Part shown: in pieces, positions 1 through 7,825 of the stretch | How the letters are laid out: every line of letters begins with the position of its first letter | Position numbering within the stretch: position 1 is the stretch's first letter | NCBI RefSeq assembly: GCF_022899245.1 | Contig: NZ_JALJAZ010000001.1 | Location: 899,501 to 963,500, forward strand | Direction of reading: 5' to 3' | DNA from: Falsirhodobacter halotolerans | GTDB taxonomy: Bacteria; Pseudomonadota; Alphaproteobacteria; Rhodobacterales; Rhodobacteraceae | DNA: 64,000 nucleotides | The notes under the pieces: generated by a model | The model's database searches: none | The model's input: the letters and a program-made list of their open reading frames with translations, nothing else | Told to the model about the DNA's origin: nothing | Program-made: the position numbers and the translations under genes

Positions 1-656
1 TCGGGGGTGCCGACCTGTTCGACGCGCCCCTCGTTCATGATCACAAGCTGCTCGGCCACGGCCTGCGCCTCTTCCTGATCGTGGGTGACCATGACCGTCG
101 TGATGCCGACATCGTCCTGCATCCGCACCAGTTCCGCCTGAAGTTCCGCCCGCAATGCGCGGTCCAGCGCGCCGAAAGGCTCGTCCATCAAAAGCGCCGC
201 GGGTTCGGTGGCCAAGGCGCGGGCGACGGCGACGCGCTGCTGCTGCCCGCCCGAAAGGCTGGGTGGAAAGCGATCCGCAAAGGGCGTCAGGCGCACAAGA
301 TCCAGAAGCTTCGCCACCCGTTCCCTGCGGTCCTCGCGCAAAAGGTGGGTCAGCCCATACGCCACGTTTTCCGCCACCGTCATGTGCGAGAACAACGCGA
401 AGTTCTGGAAGACCATCCCAAGCTGGCGGTTGCGGACCGGCACCTGCGTCAGATCGCGCCCGTTCAGCAGGATGCGCCCGCCGTCCGGCACGATCAGTCC
501 CGCGATGGCCCGCAGGATCGTGGACTTCCCGCAACCGCTCGGGCCCAGAAGCGCCACGACCTTGCCGTCGGGCACAGTGAAGTCCACGCCATGCAGGACC
601 TGTTTCCCCGCATAGCTGTGATCCACCTGGCTGATCTGCAGTCCGGTTCCGGCCAT
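1..656 (-). CDS. ABC transporter ATP-binding protein (PotA/FbpC-like), 3' end outside window
   Basis: The first 218 residues are visible; the gene runs off the left edge. It should power import of a small solute at the cytoplasmic face of the membrane. Seen in order: Walker [10 protein letters not shown] (about residues 36-44), Q-loop MVFQNFALF, signature LSGGQQQR, Walker B AALLMDEP, and the switch region VTHDQEEA. The HDQEEA form is typical of the polyamine/iron/sugar (PotA, FbpC, MalK) ATPases rather than the GlnQ/HisP type. The ATG at 656 is chosen because the conserved N-terminus begins there; the upstream ATGs at 661 and 664 are in another frame. It is divergent from the GntR regulator. 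Its membrane partner is either outside the window or the permease at 2682-3503. Confidence 0.85.
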   Translation of the reverse strand, partial: MAGTGLQISQVDHSYAGKQVLHGVDFTVPDGKVVALLGPSGCGKSTILRAIAGLIVPDGGRILLNGRDLTQVPVRNRQLGMVFQNFALFSHMTVAENVAYGLTHLLREDRRERVAKLLDLVRLTPFADRFPPSLSGGQQQRVAVARALATEPAALLMDEPFGALDRALRAELQAELVRMQDDVGITTVMVTHDQEEAQAVAEQLVIMNEGRVEQVGTP

Positions 657-722
657 TGCATCATCCTGTCAGTTTTCTTGATTCGACGGATGCATACACA
701 TAATTCGAAAATCAATGCGCAT

Positions 723-733
723 GATGTTGCGAA
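723..733 (+). promoter_or_regulatory. Operator-like word in divergent promoter region
   Basis: GATGTTGCGAA lies between the divergent ATPase and GntR genes. The same 11-mer recurs at 1694-1704 in front of the binding-protein gene. It is a candidate site for the FCD regulator encoded between the two copies; binding is inferred, not shown. Confidence 0.4.
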
Positions 734-883
734 ACTTTACGGATCATGTCTCCGCCTACATTTTGTGCGGTTCACCCGAGTATGCGAATTCTTCGGGCGA
801 CGTGACAACGTGTGCTTGCGCCATGAATGCGCGCGTCGCATAGATTGTATGACAGCGCGGCGCGCATCTTTGAGACGGATCCC

Positions 884-1588
884 ATGAAAGACGATATTGC
901 CCAACCCGACGACATTTCCGAAGTCATTTGCGCAACGTTGCGTGCCGCGATCTTCGAAGGGGCCCTGAAGCCGGGCGACAAATTGAAGGAAGACATCCTC
1001 GCCAAGCATTTCGGAACCTCGCGCACGGTGGTTCGGGGGGCGTTGTCGATGCTGGCACAACAAAGCCTGGCCGAACGGCGGCGCAACCACGGATCCTTTG
1101 TCGCGACGCCCAAACCTGACGAGGCGCGCAATCTTCTGGCCACGCGCCGCGTGCTGGAAATGGCGGTGATGGACAGCCTGTCGGGCCAGGTCGGGGCAAG
1201 GCAGGTGGAGCGGCTGACGCAGACCATCAAGCGGGAAAAGCAGGTTCATTCCGGCAGCAACGCCACGGAAAAAAAACGGATCGCGGGCGACTTCCACTAT
1301 TTGCTGGCGGAATTCACCGGAAATGACGTGTTGCGTGAGGTGTTGGAAAATATCCTTACACGCCTTTCGCTGGTGAACTCGCTTTATGAAAAATCGTCTG
1401 GATGTTCCTGCGGCACCCCGCACCATGAAGCGATCCTTGCGCAACTGAAGACCGGCGATTTCGCAGGTGCGCGCAAGGCAATGGCCAATCATCTCGACGA
1501 TATCGAAAGCAGCATCGCGTTCGACGATCAGGTGACCAACGAGGATGACTTCCTTGCGATTCTTGAGCGCATGACCGCCCGAGCCTGA
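884..1588 (+). CDS. GntR-family transcriptional regulator, FadR/FCD subfamily
   Basis: A 234-residue one-component regulator. The N-terminal winged helix (about residues 8-75) carries the typical GntR run LRAAIFEGALKPGDKL followed by the recognition-helix region FGTSRTVVRGAL. The C-terminal all-helical FCD domain (about 90-220) contains FHYLLAEFTGND and HHEAILAQL, whose Asp/His residues usually form a metal or ligand site. FCD regulators typically bind an organic acid or sugar acid and repress the neighbouring uptake operon. The ATG at 884 starts just before the domain; an in-frame ATG at 827 would add 19 residues. It lies between the divergent ATPase and the binding-protein operon and probably controls both. 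Confidence 0.9.
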   Translation: MKDDIAQPDDISEVICATLRAAIFEGALKPGDKLKEDILAKHFGTSRTVVRGALSMLAQQSLAERRRNHGSFVATPKPDEARNLLATRRVLEMAVMDSLSGQVGARQVERLTQTIKREKQVHSGSNATEKKRIAGDFHYLLAEFTGNDVLREVLENILTRLSLVNSLYEKSSGCSCGTPHHEAILAQLKTGDFAGARKAMANHLDDIESSIAFDDQVTNEDDFLAILERMTARA

Positions 1589-1593
1589 CCAAC

Positions 1594-1704
1594 TTCGCAA
1601 ACTGCCCAAGTTTATATCGCCAGATGTCGCTTGTGCGTTCATCGGGTGCATTTTCGTCGATAAATGCAAAATCTTGCAAATGAACTTGCGAAAGATGTTG
1701 CGAA
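1594..1704 (+). promoter_or_regulatory. Promoter region with clustered TTGCGAA words
   Basis: The spacer before the binding-protein gene holds TTCGCAA (1594-1600, the inverse form), TTGCAAA (1674-1680), TTGCGAA (1686-1692) and TTGCGAA (1698-1704). The last pair is spaced 12 bases apart, about one helical turn, which suits a dimeric regulator on one face of the DNA. This is the likely control region for the operon at 1763-4648. Confidence 0.45.
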
Positions 1705-1762
1705 TGATTGTTTCGGCGTGACCTCTGGGCTCATCTGAAACGAGATAAACAGGGGCCCACGC

Positions 1763-2677
1763 TTGAAGACGCTCATTCAACTTACGCTGACCGCTGTTTT
1801 GGTCGCATCCGCCGCCCATGCCCAAGGCATGACCGAGACGATGGTTGCCAAACCGGATATTGCCGCTCTGCCGGGGGTCGCCCTGAACCAGACCCTCGCC
1901 GACGCGCTGCCCGAGGATATTCGGAACGCCGGCATTCTGAAGGTCGCGACCAGCCTGACGCCGCCCATCAGCTTTCACGACGACGATGGCAAGCTGATCG
2001 GCATCGACGCAGATCTTGCCGCTGCCTTCGGGATCATCCTGGGCGTGGATGTGGAGATGACCGATGTCGGCGGCGGCCCGCATATTGTGCCGGCGATCCT
2101 GTCGGGGCGTTTCGACATGACGATCTCGGGCATCAACGACGATCCCGAATTGCAAAAGCAGGTCGACGTGATCGACTACATGTATGACGGCACCACGATC
2201 ATGGTGGTGCAGGGGAACCCGCTGGCGGTCGCTTCGATGGACGATCTGTGCGGAAGGCGCGTGGCCGTGCCCGTCGGCACCTTCCAGAACCGTCTGGCGC
2301 AGGCCCATTCCGACGAACATTGCGACGTGCCCATGAACATCATGTCGCTGCCCAAGATGCCCGACGTGTTGCAGGCGATCCGCACGGGGCGCGCCGATGC
2401 GACGGTGAACGGCTATGCCACAAGCGTGTATTCGACCGAAAAGCAGGTCGGCCGTGGGGTAGGGCTGCAGGCTCTGCCGGATATCCGGCTTGCCGTGGGC
2501 TATCTGGGGATGCTGACCGCCAAGGACGACACCGCCCTGCGCGATACCGCCGCCGCAACGCTGCAGCAGCTGGTGGATTCGGGTGCCTATCAGGCGATCA
2601 TGGACAAATGGGGTCTTGGCCCGCTGGCGGTCGAAAGCGTCAAGATCAACGATGCGGCCAACCTCGCGATGGAGTAA
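1763..2677 (+). CDS. Amino-acid-type ABC transporter substrate-binding protein
   Basis: A 304-residue periplasmic binding protein of the SBP_bac_3 family. A signal peptide ending near AAHAQG (about residue 20) is followed by the usual fold: GILKVATSLTPPISF, then GIDADLAAAFG, then the domain-2 segment beginning near LCGRRVAVPVGT. The start is TTG at 1763, preceded by AGGGG at 1751; no ATG gives a signal peptide. The permease follows after 4 bases. The family takes up amino acids, opines and related acids. The ligand cannot be read from the sequence, but the downstream isomerase-like gene suggests a sugar-acid or sugar-conjugate ligand rather than a plain amino acid. Confidence 0.88.
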   Translation: MKTLIQLTLTAVLVASAAHAQGMTETMVAKPDIAALPGVALNQTLADALPEDIRNAGILKVATSLTPPISFHDDDGKLIGIDADLAAAFGIILGVDVEMTDVGGGPHIVPAILSGRFDMTISGINDDPELQKQVDVIDYMYDGTTIMVVQGNPLAVASMDDLCGRRVAVPVGTFQNRLAQAHSDEHCDVPMNIMSLPKMPDVLQAIRTGRADATVNGYATSVYSTEKQVGRGVGLQALPDIRLAVGYLGMLTAKDDTALRDTAAATLQQLVDSGAYQAIMDKWGLGPLAVESVKINDAANLAME

Positions 2678-2681
2678 GCCG

Positions 2682-3503
2682 ATGGCCTCCATCGACACGG
2701 AAATCCGTGCTCCGCATGTCGGACTGAAGATCCGGTGGGGGCAAGTCATGGTCGGCGGGGCGGCGCTGGCGGTCATCGCCGCGATGATCTGGGTCGTCGC
2801 GCAAAGCCAAAGCATCTACTGGTCCGAAATCCCCGCCTACATGTTCGACCCGCGCATCCTGCGCGGTGTGGTTCTGACGCTGCAACTGACGGCGGCGGCG
2901 ATGGTTTTCGGCATCGCCCTGGGTGCCGTGATGGCCGCCATGGCGATCAGCCACAACGTCGTTTTGCGGGCCATTGCGGCAGGCTTTGTCTGGTGGTTCC
3001 GAGGCGTGCCGCTGATCGTGCAGATTTTTCTGTGGTTCAATATCGCTCTCTTTGTGCCGCATATCGGTCCGTTCGACATCAACACCCTGATCACCCCCAC
3101 CATCGCGGGCTTCCTTGCCCTCGGTCTGCACGAGGCCGCGAACATGACCGAAATCATCCGCGCCGGCCTGAAATCCGTGGATCGCGGCCAGCGTGAGGCG
3201 GCGCAGGCCTTGGGTCTGAAACCGTTGCAGACGATGTGGACGATCATCCTGCCCCAGGCCGTGCGGCTGGTGATCCCGCCCACCGGCAATCAGGCCATCG
3301 GGATGCTGAAGGCCAGCGCCATCGTATCGGTCATCGGGATGCGCGATCTGCTGACGCAGGCGCAGCAGATTTATGCCGCCAATTACCTTATCATCGAAAT
3401 GCTGTTCGTCGCCTCGATCTGGTATCTGGGCATCACCACGATCGCCTCCATCGGCCAGCATTTCATCGAAAAACGCTTCGCGCCGAAAGGGCGCACGGCT
3501 TGA
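2682..3503 (+). CDS. ABC transporter permease, HisM/GlnP family
   Basis: A 273-residue inner-membrane permease. After a 25-residue cytoplasmic start there are about five membrane helices (first near residues 22-40). The ATPase-contacting EAA loop reads EAAQALGLKPLQTMWTIILP and RGVPLIVQIF is the characteristic polar-amino-acid permease signature. It starts 4 bases after the binding-protein stop, so the two are translationally coupled. Only one permease gene is present, so it probably works as a homodimer. No ATPase gene is present in this operon; the divergent ATPase at 1-656 is the nearest candidate although it belongs to a different ATPase subfamily. Confidence 0.9.
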   Translation: MASIDTEIRAPHVGLKIRWGQVMVGGAALAVIAAMIWVVAQSQSIYWSEIPAYMFDPRILRGVVLTLQLTAAAMVFGIALGAVMAAMAISHNVVLRAIAAGFVWWFRGVPLIVQIFLWFNIALFVPHIGPFDINTLITPTIAGFLALGLHEAANMTEIIRAGLKSVDRGQREAAQALGLKPLQTMWTIILPQAVRLVIPPTGNQAIGMLKASAIVSVIGMRDLLTQAQQIYAANYLIIEMLFVASIWYLGITTIASIGQHFIEKRFAPKGRTA

Positions 3504-3514
3504 AGGAGACTATC

Positions 3515-4648
3515 GTGAGACTGGGCATCGATTGGCAGAAACTGCCCGAGGCGACCAAGCGCGGCCCGCTGGCCAGCCTTGATCTGGTGAGCGAGTTGGG
3601 GCTGGAGGGTATCTTCTTTCCCACCGTTTTGGACATGAGCCCGACGCTGGACAGGGGCCTTCTGCGCGACATCCGCGCCAAGGCCGACGATCTGGGCCTG
3701 TATCTGGAAGCGGGCCTTGGCAAGATCAACCCTTATTGCAGCGCCGAGGCACCCGAACTGCGCGCGGCAGGACATGGCGACATCGTCGCGGGCCTGACGC
3801 GCATGGTGGAATGTGCGGCCGAAATCGGCTGTCACGAGTTGTGGATCTCCCCCGGCAACTTCAAGGGCCAGTATCCGGGCAGGCTCGCGAACGACCGTTT
3901 CCGCACCGATATCAATTGGGCCGACCAACTCGCCGCGATGGAAAAGGTGATGCACCGCATCGCCCCGGCCTTGCGTGCGCACGGCGCGCACATGAACATG
4001 GAAACGCATGACGAGATCACCTCGTTCGAGATCCTGCGCCTGATCGAGGCCGTGGGGGAAGACGTGACCGGCGCCGTCTTCGACACCGCGAACGGGTTGC
4101 AGCGCGGCGAGCATCCGGTCTGGGCCGCCCGCCGATTGGCCCCCTTTATCCGCCAGACCCATATCAAGGACGCCTATGTCGCCCGCGCCCCCGGTGGACT
4201 TGATTTTCAGGGTCGTCCCTGCGGCGACGGGATCGTGGATTTCGCGGTCATCCTCCCGATCCTGCACGCCGCGAACCCTGACCTGAACCTTTCGCTGGAA
4301 ATGGCGGCCTCCTGCGCCGACAAGCCACGCGCGCCAAACCCGCGCCAATGCATCCAGATTGACGATTCCGTCTGGCGCGCCGTCCATCCCGATCTGACCG
4401 CTGACGAATACGATGCCTATATGGCGATGGTCCATGACTACGAGCGCCGCATCGAGCGGGGCGAGGTCGAAGACTGGGTCGCCTATGAGACACGCAATTA
4501 CGGCTATCCCACATACCGCGAGCAGACTTACGGCTTCGATGAAGCACTCGACTATATCAAGAAATCCGCAAACTACATCGCGCAGACTTGCGAAACCGAA
4601 GGAATACGCCTCAAGGGATCGATCCGCTCGGCAGAGCCTGTCGAGTGA
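3515..4648 (+). CDS. Sugar phosphate isomerase/epimerase-like TIM-barrel protein
   Basis: A 377-residue soluble protein of the xylose-isomerase-like (AP endonuclease 2) superfamily. Metal-site features are visible along the barrel: LGLYLEAGLG, METHDEITSF, AVFDTANGL, RQTHIKDAY and a late LSLEMA strand. Glu, Asp and His residues at such strand ends bind the catalytic divalent metal in this family. The start is GTG at 3515 with a strong GAAGGAG site 7 bases upstream, 11 bases after the permease stop. It is about 90 residues longer than typical family members because of a C-terminal extension (about 300-377) rich in Tyr and charged residues. It probably isomerises or epimerises the imported compound; the substrate is unknown. 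Confidence 0.8.
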   Translation: MRLGIDWQKLPEATKRGPLASLDLVSELGLEGIFFPTVLDMSPTLDRGLLRDIRAKADDLGLYLEAGLGKINPYCSAEAPELRAAGHGDIVAGLTRMVECAAEIGCHELWISPGNFKGQYPGRLANDRFRTDINWADQLAAMEKVMHRIAPALRAHGAHMNMETHDEITSFEILRLIEAVGEDVTGAVFDTANGLQRGEHPVWAARRLAPFIRQTHIKDAYVARAPGGLDFQGRPCGDGIVDFAVILPILHAANPDLNLSLEMAASCADKPRAPNPRQCIQIDDSVWRAVHPDLTADEYDAYMAMVHDYERRIERGEVEDWVAYETRNYGYPTYREQTYGFDEALDYIKKSANYIAQTCETEGIRLKGSIRSAEPVE

Positions 4649-4659
4649 ATGTCTGACGA

Positions 4660-4696
4660 TGACAGGCGGACACCTATCGAGGTTTGCCGCCTGTCA
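4660..4696 (+). terminator. Stem-loop after the isomerase gene
   Basis: TGACAGGCGG at 4660-4669 pairs perfectly with CCGCCTGTCA at 4687-4696, leaving a 17-base loop, 11 bases after the isomerase stop. No T-run follows, so it is either a factor-dependent end, an mRNA-stabilising hairpin, or the edge of an inserted segment. Confidence 0.4.
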
Positions 4697-4704
4697 CGAA
4701 TGTC

Positions 4705-4803
4705 CGATTCGCGTCGATCCGCGAGGTAGGGTTGATCGAACCGCCGGTGGTCGCCCGCGCATCGGGAGAAAAGCGGGCCTTCCTCTTGCTTGACGGCCAT
4801 CTT
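4705..4803 (+). pseudogene. ParB/RepB-like N-terminal domain remnant
   Basis: In one frame the stretch reads FASIREVGLIEPPVVAR and, after a short gap, FLLLDGHL. This matches the ParB N-terminal-domain pattern in which a search-for-site segment (SI..VGL.EP..VAR) is followed by LLLDGH(R/L). The frame stays open but loses all family resemblance immediately after DGHL, and no start with a ribosome site is present. It looks like the residue of a plasmid-partition-like or transposon-borne ParB gene. The assignment rests on pattern recognition over about 33 residues. Confidence 0.4.
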
Positions 4804-5294
4804 CCCGCCGTGATTTGCGACCGGACCCGTTATCATGCGGGCGAAGACGCCTTACCGCCCCCATCCGCTACCGAGCATCCTGTGCGTCCCGTAGGCAGCG
4901 AGAGGGGAACCCAGTGCAATTTGACCCGCGGCTTTGCGTGCGATGTTGGGCGAACGCGGTCCAGACACGCCATGTGCGTATTGCCTGGCCAGAAAAGCTC
5001 TGCCTTTTGAACGTGATCACGCAGAGTGATGCATCCTGACCTTGTGGAGAACACAGGGCGTGATGCGAACGGCACCTGCCGCGCCTCATGCACCGATCCG
5101 GTTGACATAAGAGGTGCCCCAAGGGCCGATAATGACGTTGCCGCGCCCCCGCAGATACTGGATCATGAAGGGCTGATCCAGACAAAGCTGTGCAGGCACG
5201 TCTGGTTGCGCCCGCCCATGCCTAGCGTCGGTATGTCCCGTCGCGGACATTTCGCGCGGGGCGCCGAACGTATAAGGGACAAACCTTTGGGGGG

Positions 5295-6170
5295 ATGACT
5301 GCCACATTGCCCCACGCGAATGGGGACGATTCAATGCTGGAAGACGGAAAACCTCGTATGCGCGGCCGTGGACGCCCCAGCTATCACAGCGAAGACGCCG
5401 AGGCGGCCGATCGGTTTCACAGGGCTACGGCAAGTCTTTCGTTGGATCGGGCGGATGCGGCCCCGCTTTGGGTGCAACTGAAAAACGAGCTTGGGGGGGC
5501 GATCGCGTCCGGTGCCCTTCCCGCCGGCACCCGGCTTCCGTCGGAGCAGGCCATGTGCGCGCTGCTTCAGGTCTCGCGCCCGGTCGTAAGGGCGGCGATC
5601 AGCGCGTTGGCGGGCGAGGGGCTGATCCTCAAGATGCCGCGCACGGGCATGTTCGTGGCTGAAAAAGCGCGCGAGACCGATTTTCTGGCCATGCCGATCG
5701 GGGTGTTCGAGAACATGCGCGCCAAGGGCCATCGCGTGGACACCACCACCTACGAATATCGCCTGCACGACGCGAACACGCGTGAGCGGGAGGTTTTTGG
5801 CCTGCCCGAACGTGCCAAGGTGCTGAGGATCGTCCGTGTCTATCGGCTTGACGGGCAACCGCTGACGCTGACCCACATCTCCCTTCCCGCCCACCGCGTG
5901 CCCGGCATGGAATCGCTGGAGATCGGCAACCAGTCCGTGTTCGAGACGATCCGCGCCCGTTACGGGCTGACCGTCCAACGCGCCGATCGCTGGTTCACCG
6001 CCGAAATCCCCGACCCCGACGCGGCGGTCCTCTTGGAACTGGCACATGGAAGCCCTGCAATCCGCGTGGAATCAATTGCTTACGATCATGACGGCGTCGC
6101 GCTGGAATACTATTGGGCCTATTACAACTCGCAGACGGCGCGGGTTCATATTGCCGTCAATCCCGTCTGA
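5295..6170 (+). CDS. GntR-family transcriptional regulator, HutC subfamily (UTRA domain)
   Basis: A 291-residue regulator. After a charged, probably disordered N-terminus (about 1-45, including RGRGRPSYH), the winged helix spans about 55-125 with GALPAGTRLPSEQAMC and the recognition region VSRPVVRAAISAL. The UTRA ligand-binding domain (about 140-285) contains LRIVRVYRLDGQPLTL, a typical UTRA strand run, and ends with EYYWAYYNSQTARV. UTRA domains bind small sugars, sugar phosphates or amino-sugar metabolites. Start alternatives are ATGs at 5295, 5334 and 5358. The downstream promoter at 6177-6221 carries a HutC-type palindrome, so it likely represses the sugar operon that begins at 6328. Confidence 0.92.
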   Translation: MTATLPHANGDDSMLEDGKPRMRGRGRPSYHSEDAEAADRFHRATASLSLDRADAAPLWVQLKNELGGAIASGALPAGTRLPSEQAMCALLQVSRPVVRAAISALAGEGLILKMPRTGMFVAEKARETDFLAMPIGVFENMRAKGHRVDTTTYEYRLHDANTREREVFGLPERAKVLRIVRVYRLDGQPLTLTHISLPAHRVPGMESLEIGNQSVFETIRARYGLTVQRADRWFTAEIPDPDAAVLLELAHGSPAIRVESIAYDHDGVALEYYWAYYNSQTARVHIAVNPV

Positions 6171-6176
6171 TCTTTT

Positions 6177-6221
6177 CTGGTAATAACCAGATTGACAGAT
6201 CCCCCGATCCGCCCCTAGGCT
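6177..6221 (+). promoter_or_regulatory. HutC-type operator overlapping a promoter
   Basis: The perfect inverted repeat CTGGT-AATA-ACCAG (6177-6190) abuts a consensus -35 box TTGACA (6192-6197); TAGGCT (6216-6221) is a plausible -10 at 18-base spacing. GntR/HutC operators typically have TGGT...ACCA arms. The site sits immediately after the UTRA regulator and before the operon it should control. Confidence 0.6.
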
Positions 6222-6327
6222 TTCATCAGGGAGGCCGGACATCCGGCAATATCGAAAGCGAACACGACGCGGACCATACGTGGCCGCGACCGGGGGAAGC
6301 ATGTCTGCGGGCATGGCGGGGGGACGG

Positions 6328-7101
6328 ATGGGATATCTCGATAGATTCAGGCTGACGGGGCGCGTCGCCGTCGTCACGGGGGCCGCCAGCGGCATCGGGC
6401 TGGAGGCCTGCCGCGCCTTGGCCGAACTGGGCGCCGAGCTGGAGATGCTGGACCTTGACGAAAGCGCGCTTGCCAGGGCGAAGACGGCCTTGGCGGATAC
6501 GGGCGTGGGGATCGGCACGACGGTCGTGGACGTGACCGATGCCGATGCGGTGGAACGTGCCGCGGCCGCGATCGAAACACGCCGCGGGCGTATCGACATC
6601 CTGTTGAATTCGGCCGGTATCGCCCGTCTGCACGATGCGGCGGATGTCGAGGATGCCGAATGGCTGCGGGTGATGGACGTGAACGTCAACGGCACCTTCT
6701 GGGCCAGCCGCGCCTTCGGCAAGCGGATGGTCGCGGCCGGTCGGGGCAGCATCGTGAACATGGGGTCCATGTCGGGCACGATCGTCAACCGTCCGCAGAA
6801 CGCCTCCAGCTATATGGTGTCGAAGGGGGCCGTCCATCAGATGACGCGGGCGCTGGCCGCCGAATGGGCGAAGGCGGGGGTGCGGGTGAATGCGCTGGCA
6901 CCCGGCTATGTCGCGACCGAGATGACGCTTGCGATGCGGGCGCGGCCCGAACTTTTCGGCACATGGATGGACATGACCCCGATGGGGCGGTGCGGAGAGC
7001 CGGAGGAAATCGCCTCGGTCATCGCGTTCCTGGCGTCGGACGCATCCAGCTATGTAACGGGGGCGATCCTTGCCGTCGATGGAGGATACACGACATGGTG
7101 A
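6328..7101 (+). CDS. Short-chain dehydrogenase/reductase (polyol/sugar dehydrogenase-like)
   Basis: A 257-residue classical SDR. The N-terminal Rossmann motif VTGAASGIG is at about residues 14-22, NSAGIA is the NNAG equivalent, and the catalytic set is Ser in GSMSG with Tyr-x3-Lys in YMVSKGA. The C-terminus has the usual AILAVDGGYT ending. The Asp after the second strand (LDLDES) favours NAD over NADP. The ATG at 6328 with GGGGGGAC upstream gives the standard SDR start; 6301 is an alternative. It overlaps the aldolase gene by 7 bases. In context it probably oxidises a sugar alcohol or reduces a ketose, supplying or removing the kinase substrate. Confidence 0.88.
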   Translation: MGYLDRFRLTGRVAVVTGAASGIGLEACRALAELGAELEMLDLDESALARAKTALADTGVGIGTTVVDVTDADAVERAAAAIETRRGRIDILLNSAGIARLHDAADVEDAEWLRVMDVNVNGTFWASRAFGKRMVAAGRGSIVNMGSMSGTIVNRPQNASSYMVSKGAVHQMTRALAAEWAKAGVRVNALAPGYVATEMTLAMRARPELFGTWMDMTPMGRCGEPEEIASVIAFLASDASSYVTGAILAVDGGYTTW

Positions 7102-7733
7102 ACGAATACGCGCTGCGGCAGGAGATCATCGCCGCCTCCATTCGGATGAACGACAGCGGGATCAACCAGGGCACATCGGGCAACATCAGCCACCGCTTCG
7201 GGGACGGGATGCTGATCACCCCATCCTCCATGCCCTATGACACGCTGACCCCCGAAGACATCATGTATGTCGGCCCCGACGGCAGCGCCGAAGGCCGGAA
7301 CATGCCATCGAGCGAGTGGCGCTTCCACCTCGACATCCTGCGCGCGCGACCCGAGCTGAACGCCGTTGTCCACGCCCATCCGACATATGCCACCACCATC
7401 GCCATCATGGGCCACGCGATCCCGCCGATCCACTACATGGTGGCGGTCTGCGGGGGGCCGGATATCCGCTGCGCCCCCTATGCCACCTTCGGCACACCGG
7501 AACTGTCGGCCCATGCCGTCAAGGCGCTGGAGGGGCGGACGGCCTGCCTTCTGGCCCATCATGGCATGATCGCCGCCGGCAAGACGCTGGCGAAGGCGAT
7601 GTGGCTGGCGGTGGAGGTGGAGACGCTGGCCCGCCAGTATCACGGGTGCCTGCAACTGGGCGACCCGCCGTTGCTGCCGGTGGCAGAGATCGAGAACGTG
7701 CTGTCGCGCATGGCGGGATACGGCCACGCCTGA
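7095..7733 (+). CDS. Class II aldolase, L-fuculose-1-phosphate aldolase-like
   Basis: A 212-residue cytoplasmic zinc aldolase that should split a ketose 1-phosphate into dihydroxyacetone phosphate and a short aldehyde. It follows E. coli FucA closely in layout: phosphate-binding GTSGNIS (about 26-32), acid/base Glu74 in SSEWRFH, zinc ligands His93 and His95 in VVHAHP, a third His in LLAHHGMIA (about 155), and the segments IHYMVAV and CAPYATFGT. Its length is right for FucA (about 215). The start overlaps the SDR stop. With a PfkB kinase and an aldehyde dehydrogenase in the same run it completes a FucA-type pathway. Exact sugar specificity (fuculose, rhamnulose-like or a pentulose) cannot be told from sequence. 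Confidence 0.85.
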   Translation: MVNEYALRQEIIAASIRMNDSGINQGTSGNISHRFGDGMLITPSSMPYDTLTPEDIMYVGPDGSAEGRNMPSSEWRFHLDILRARPELNAVVHAHPTYATTIAIMGHAIPPIHYMVAVCGGPDIRCAPYATFGTPELSAHAVKALEGRTACLLAHHGMIAAGKTLAKAMWLAVEVETLARQYHGCLQLGDPPLLPVAEIENVLSRMAGYGHA

Positions 7734-7740
7734 CGGATGC

Positions 7741-7778
7741 GACGCGCCCGTTCCGGGGGGAGCCGGAGCGGACGCGTC
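7741..7778 (+). terminator. Imperfect 16-bp hairpin before the binding-protein gene
   Basis: GACGCG (7741-7746) pairs with CGCGTC (7773-7778); after one C/A mismatch, CCGTTCCGG (7748-7756) pairs with CCGGAGCGG (7763-7771) with one G-T pair; the loop is 6 bases. No T-run follows. It may act as an mRNA processing or stability boundary upstream of the binding-protein cistron. Confidence 0.5.
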
Positions 7779-7825
7779 CAGACTGAAGCGGACCGGGAAG
7801 CGGTCCATTAGGGAGGAGAAACGAC

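Larger units (their letters stand above)
4649..5294. other. Spacer without an intact gene; contains a decayed coding remnant
   Basis: This 646-base spacer between the first uptake operon and the HutC regulator contains a 10-bp inverted repeat (4660-4696) and a ParB-like remnant (4705-4803). From about 4850 to 5290 neither strand gives a recognisable protein, tRNA or repeat. The mixed, partly coding-like composition suggests old insertion and decay. Confidence 0.6.

Noticed and set aside
4850-5290. Open frames on both strands ending near YVNRIGA (minus) and KPLGG (plus)
   Set aside because: No family pattern, no ribosome site and no codon-usage support; left as unresolved spacer.
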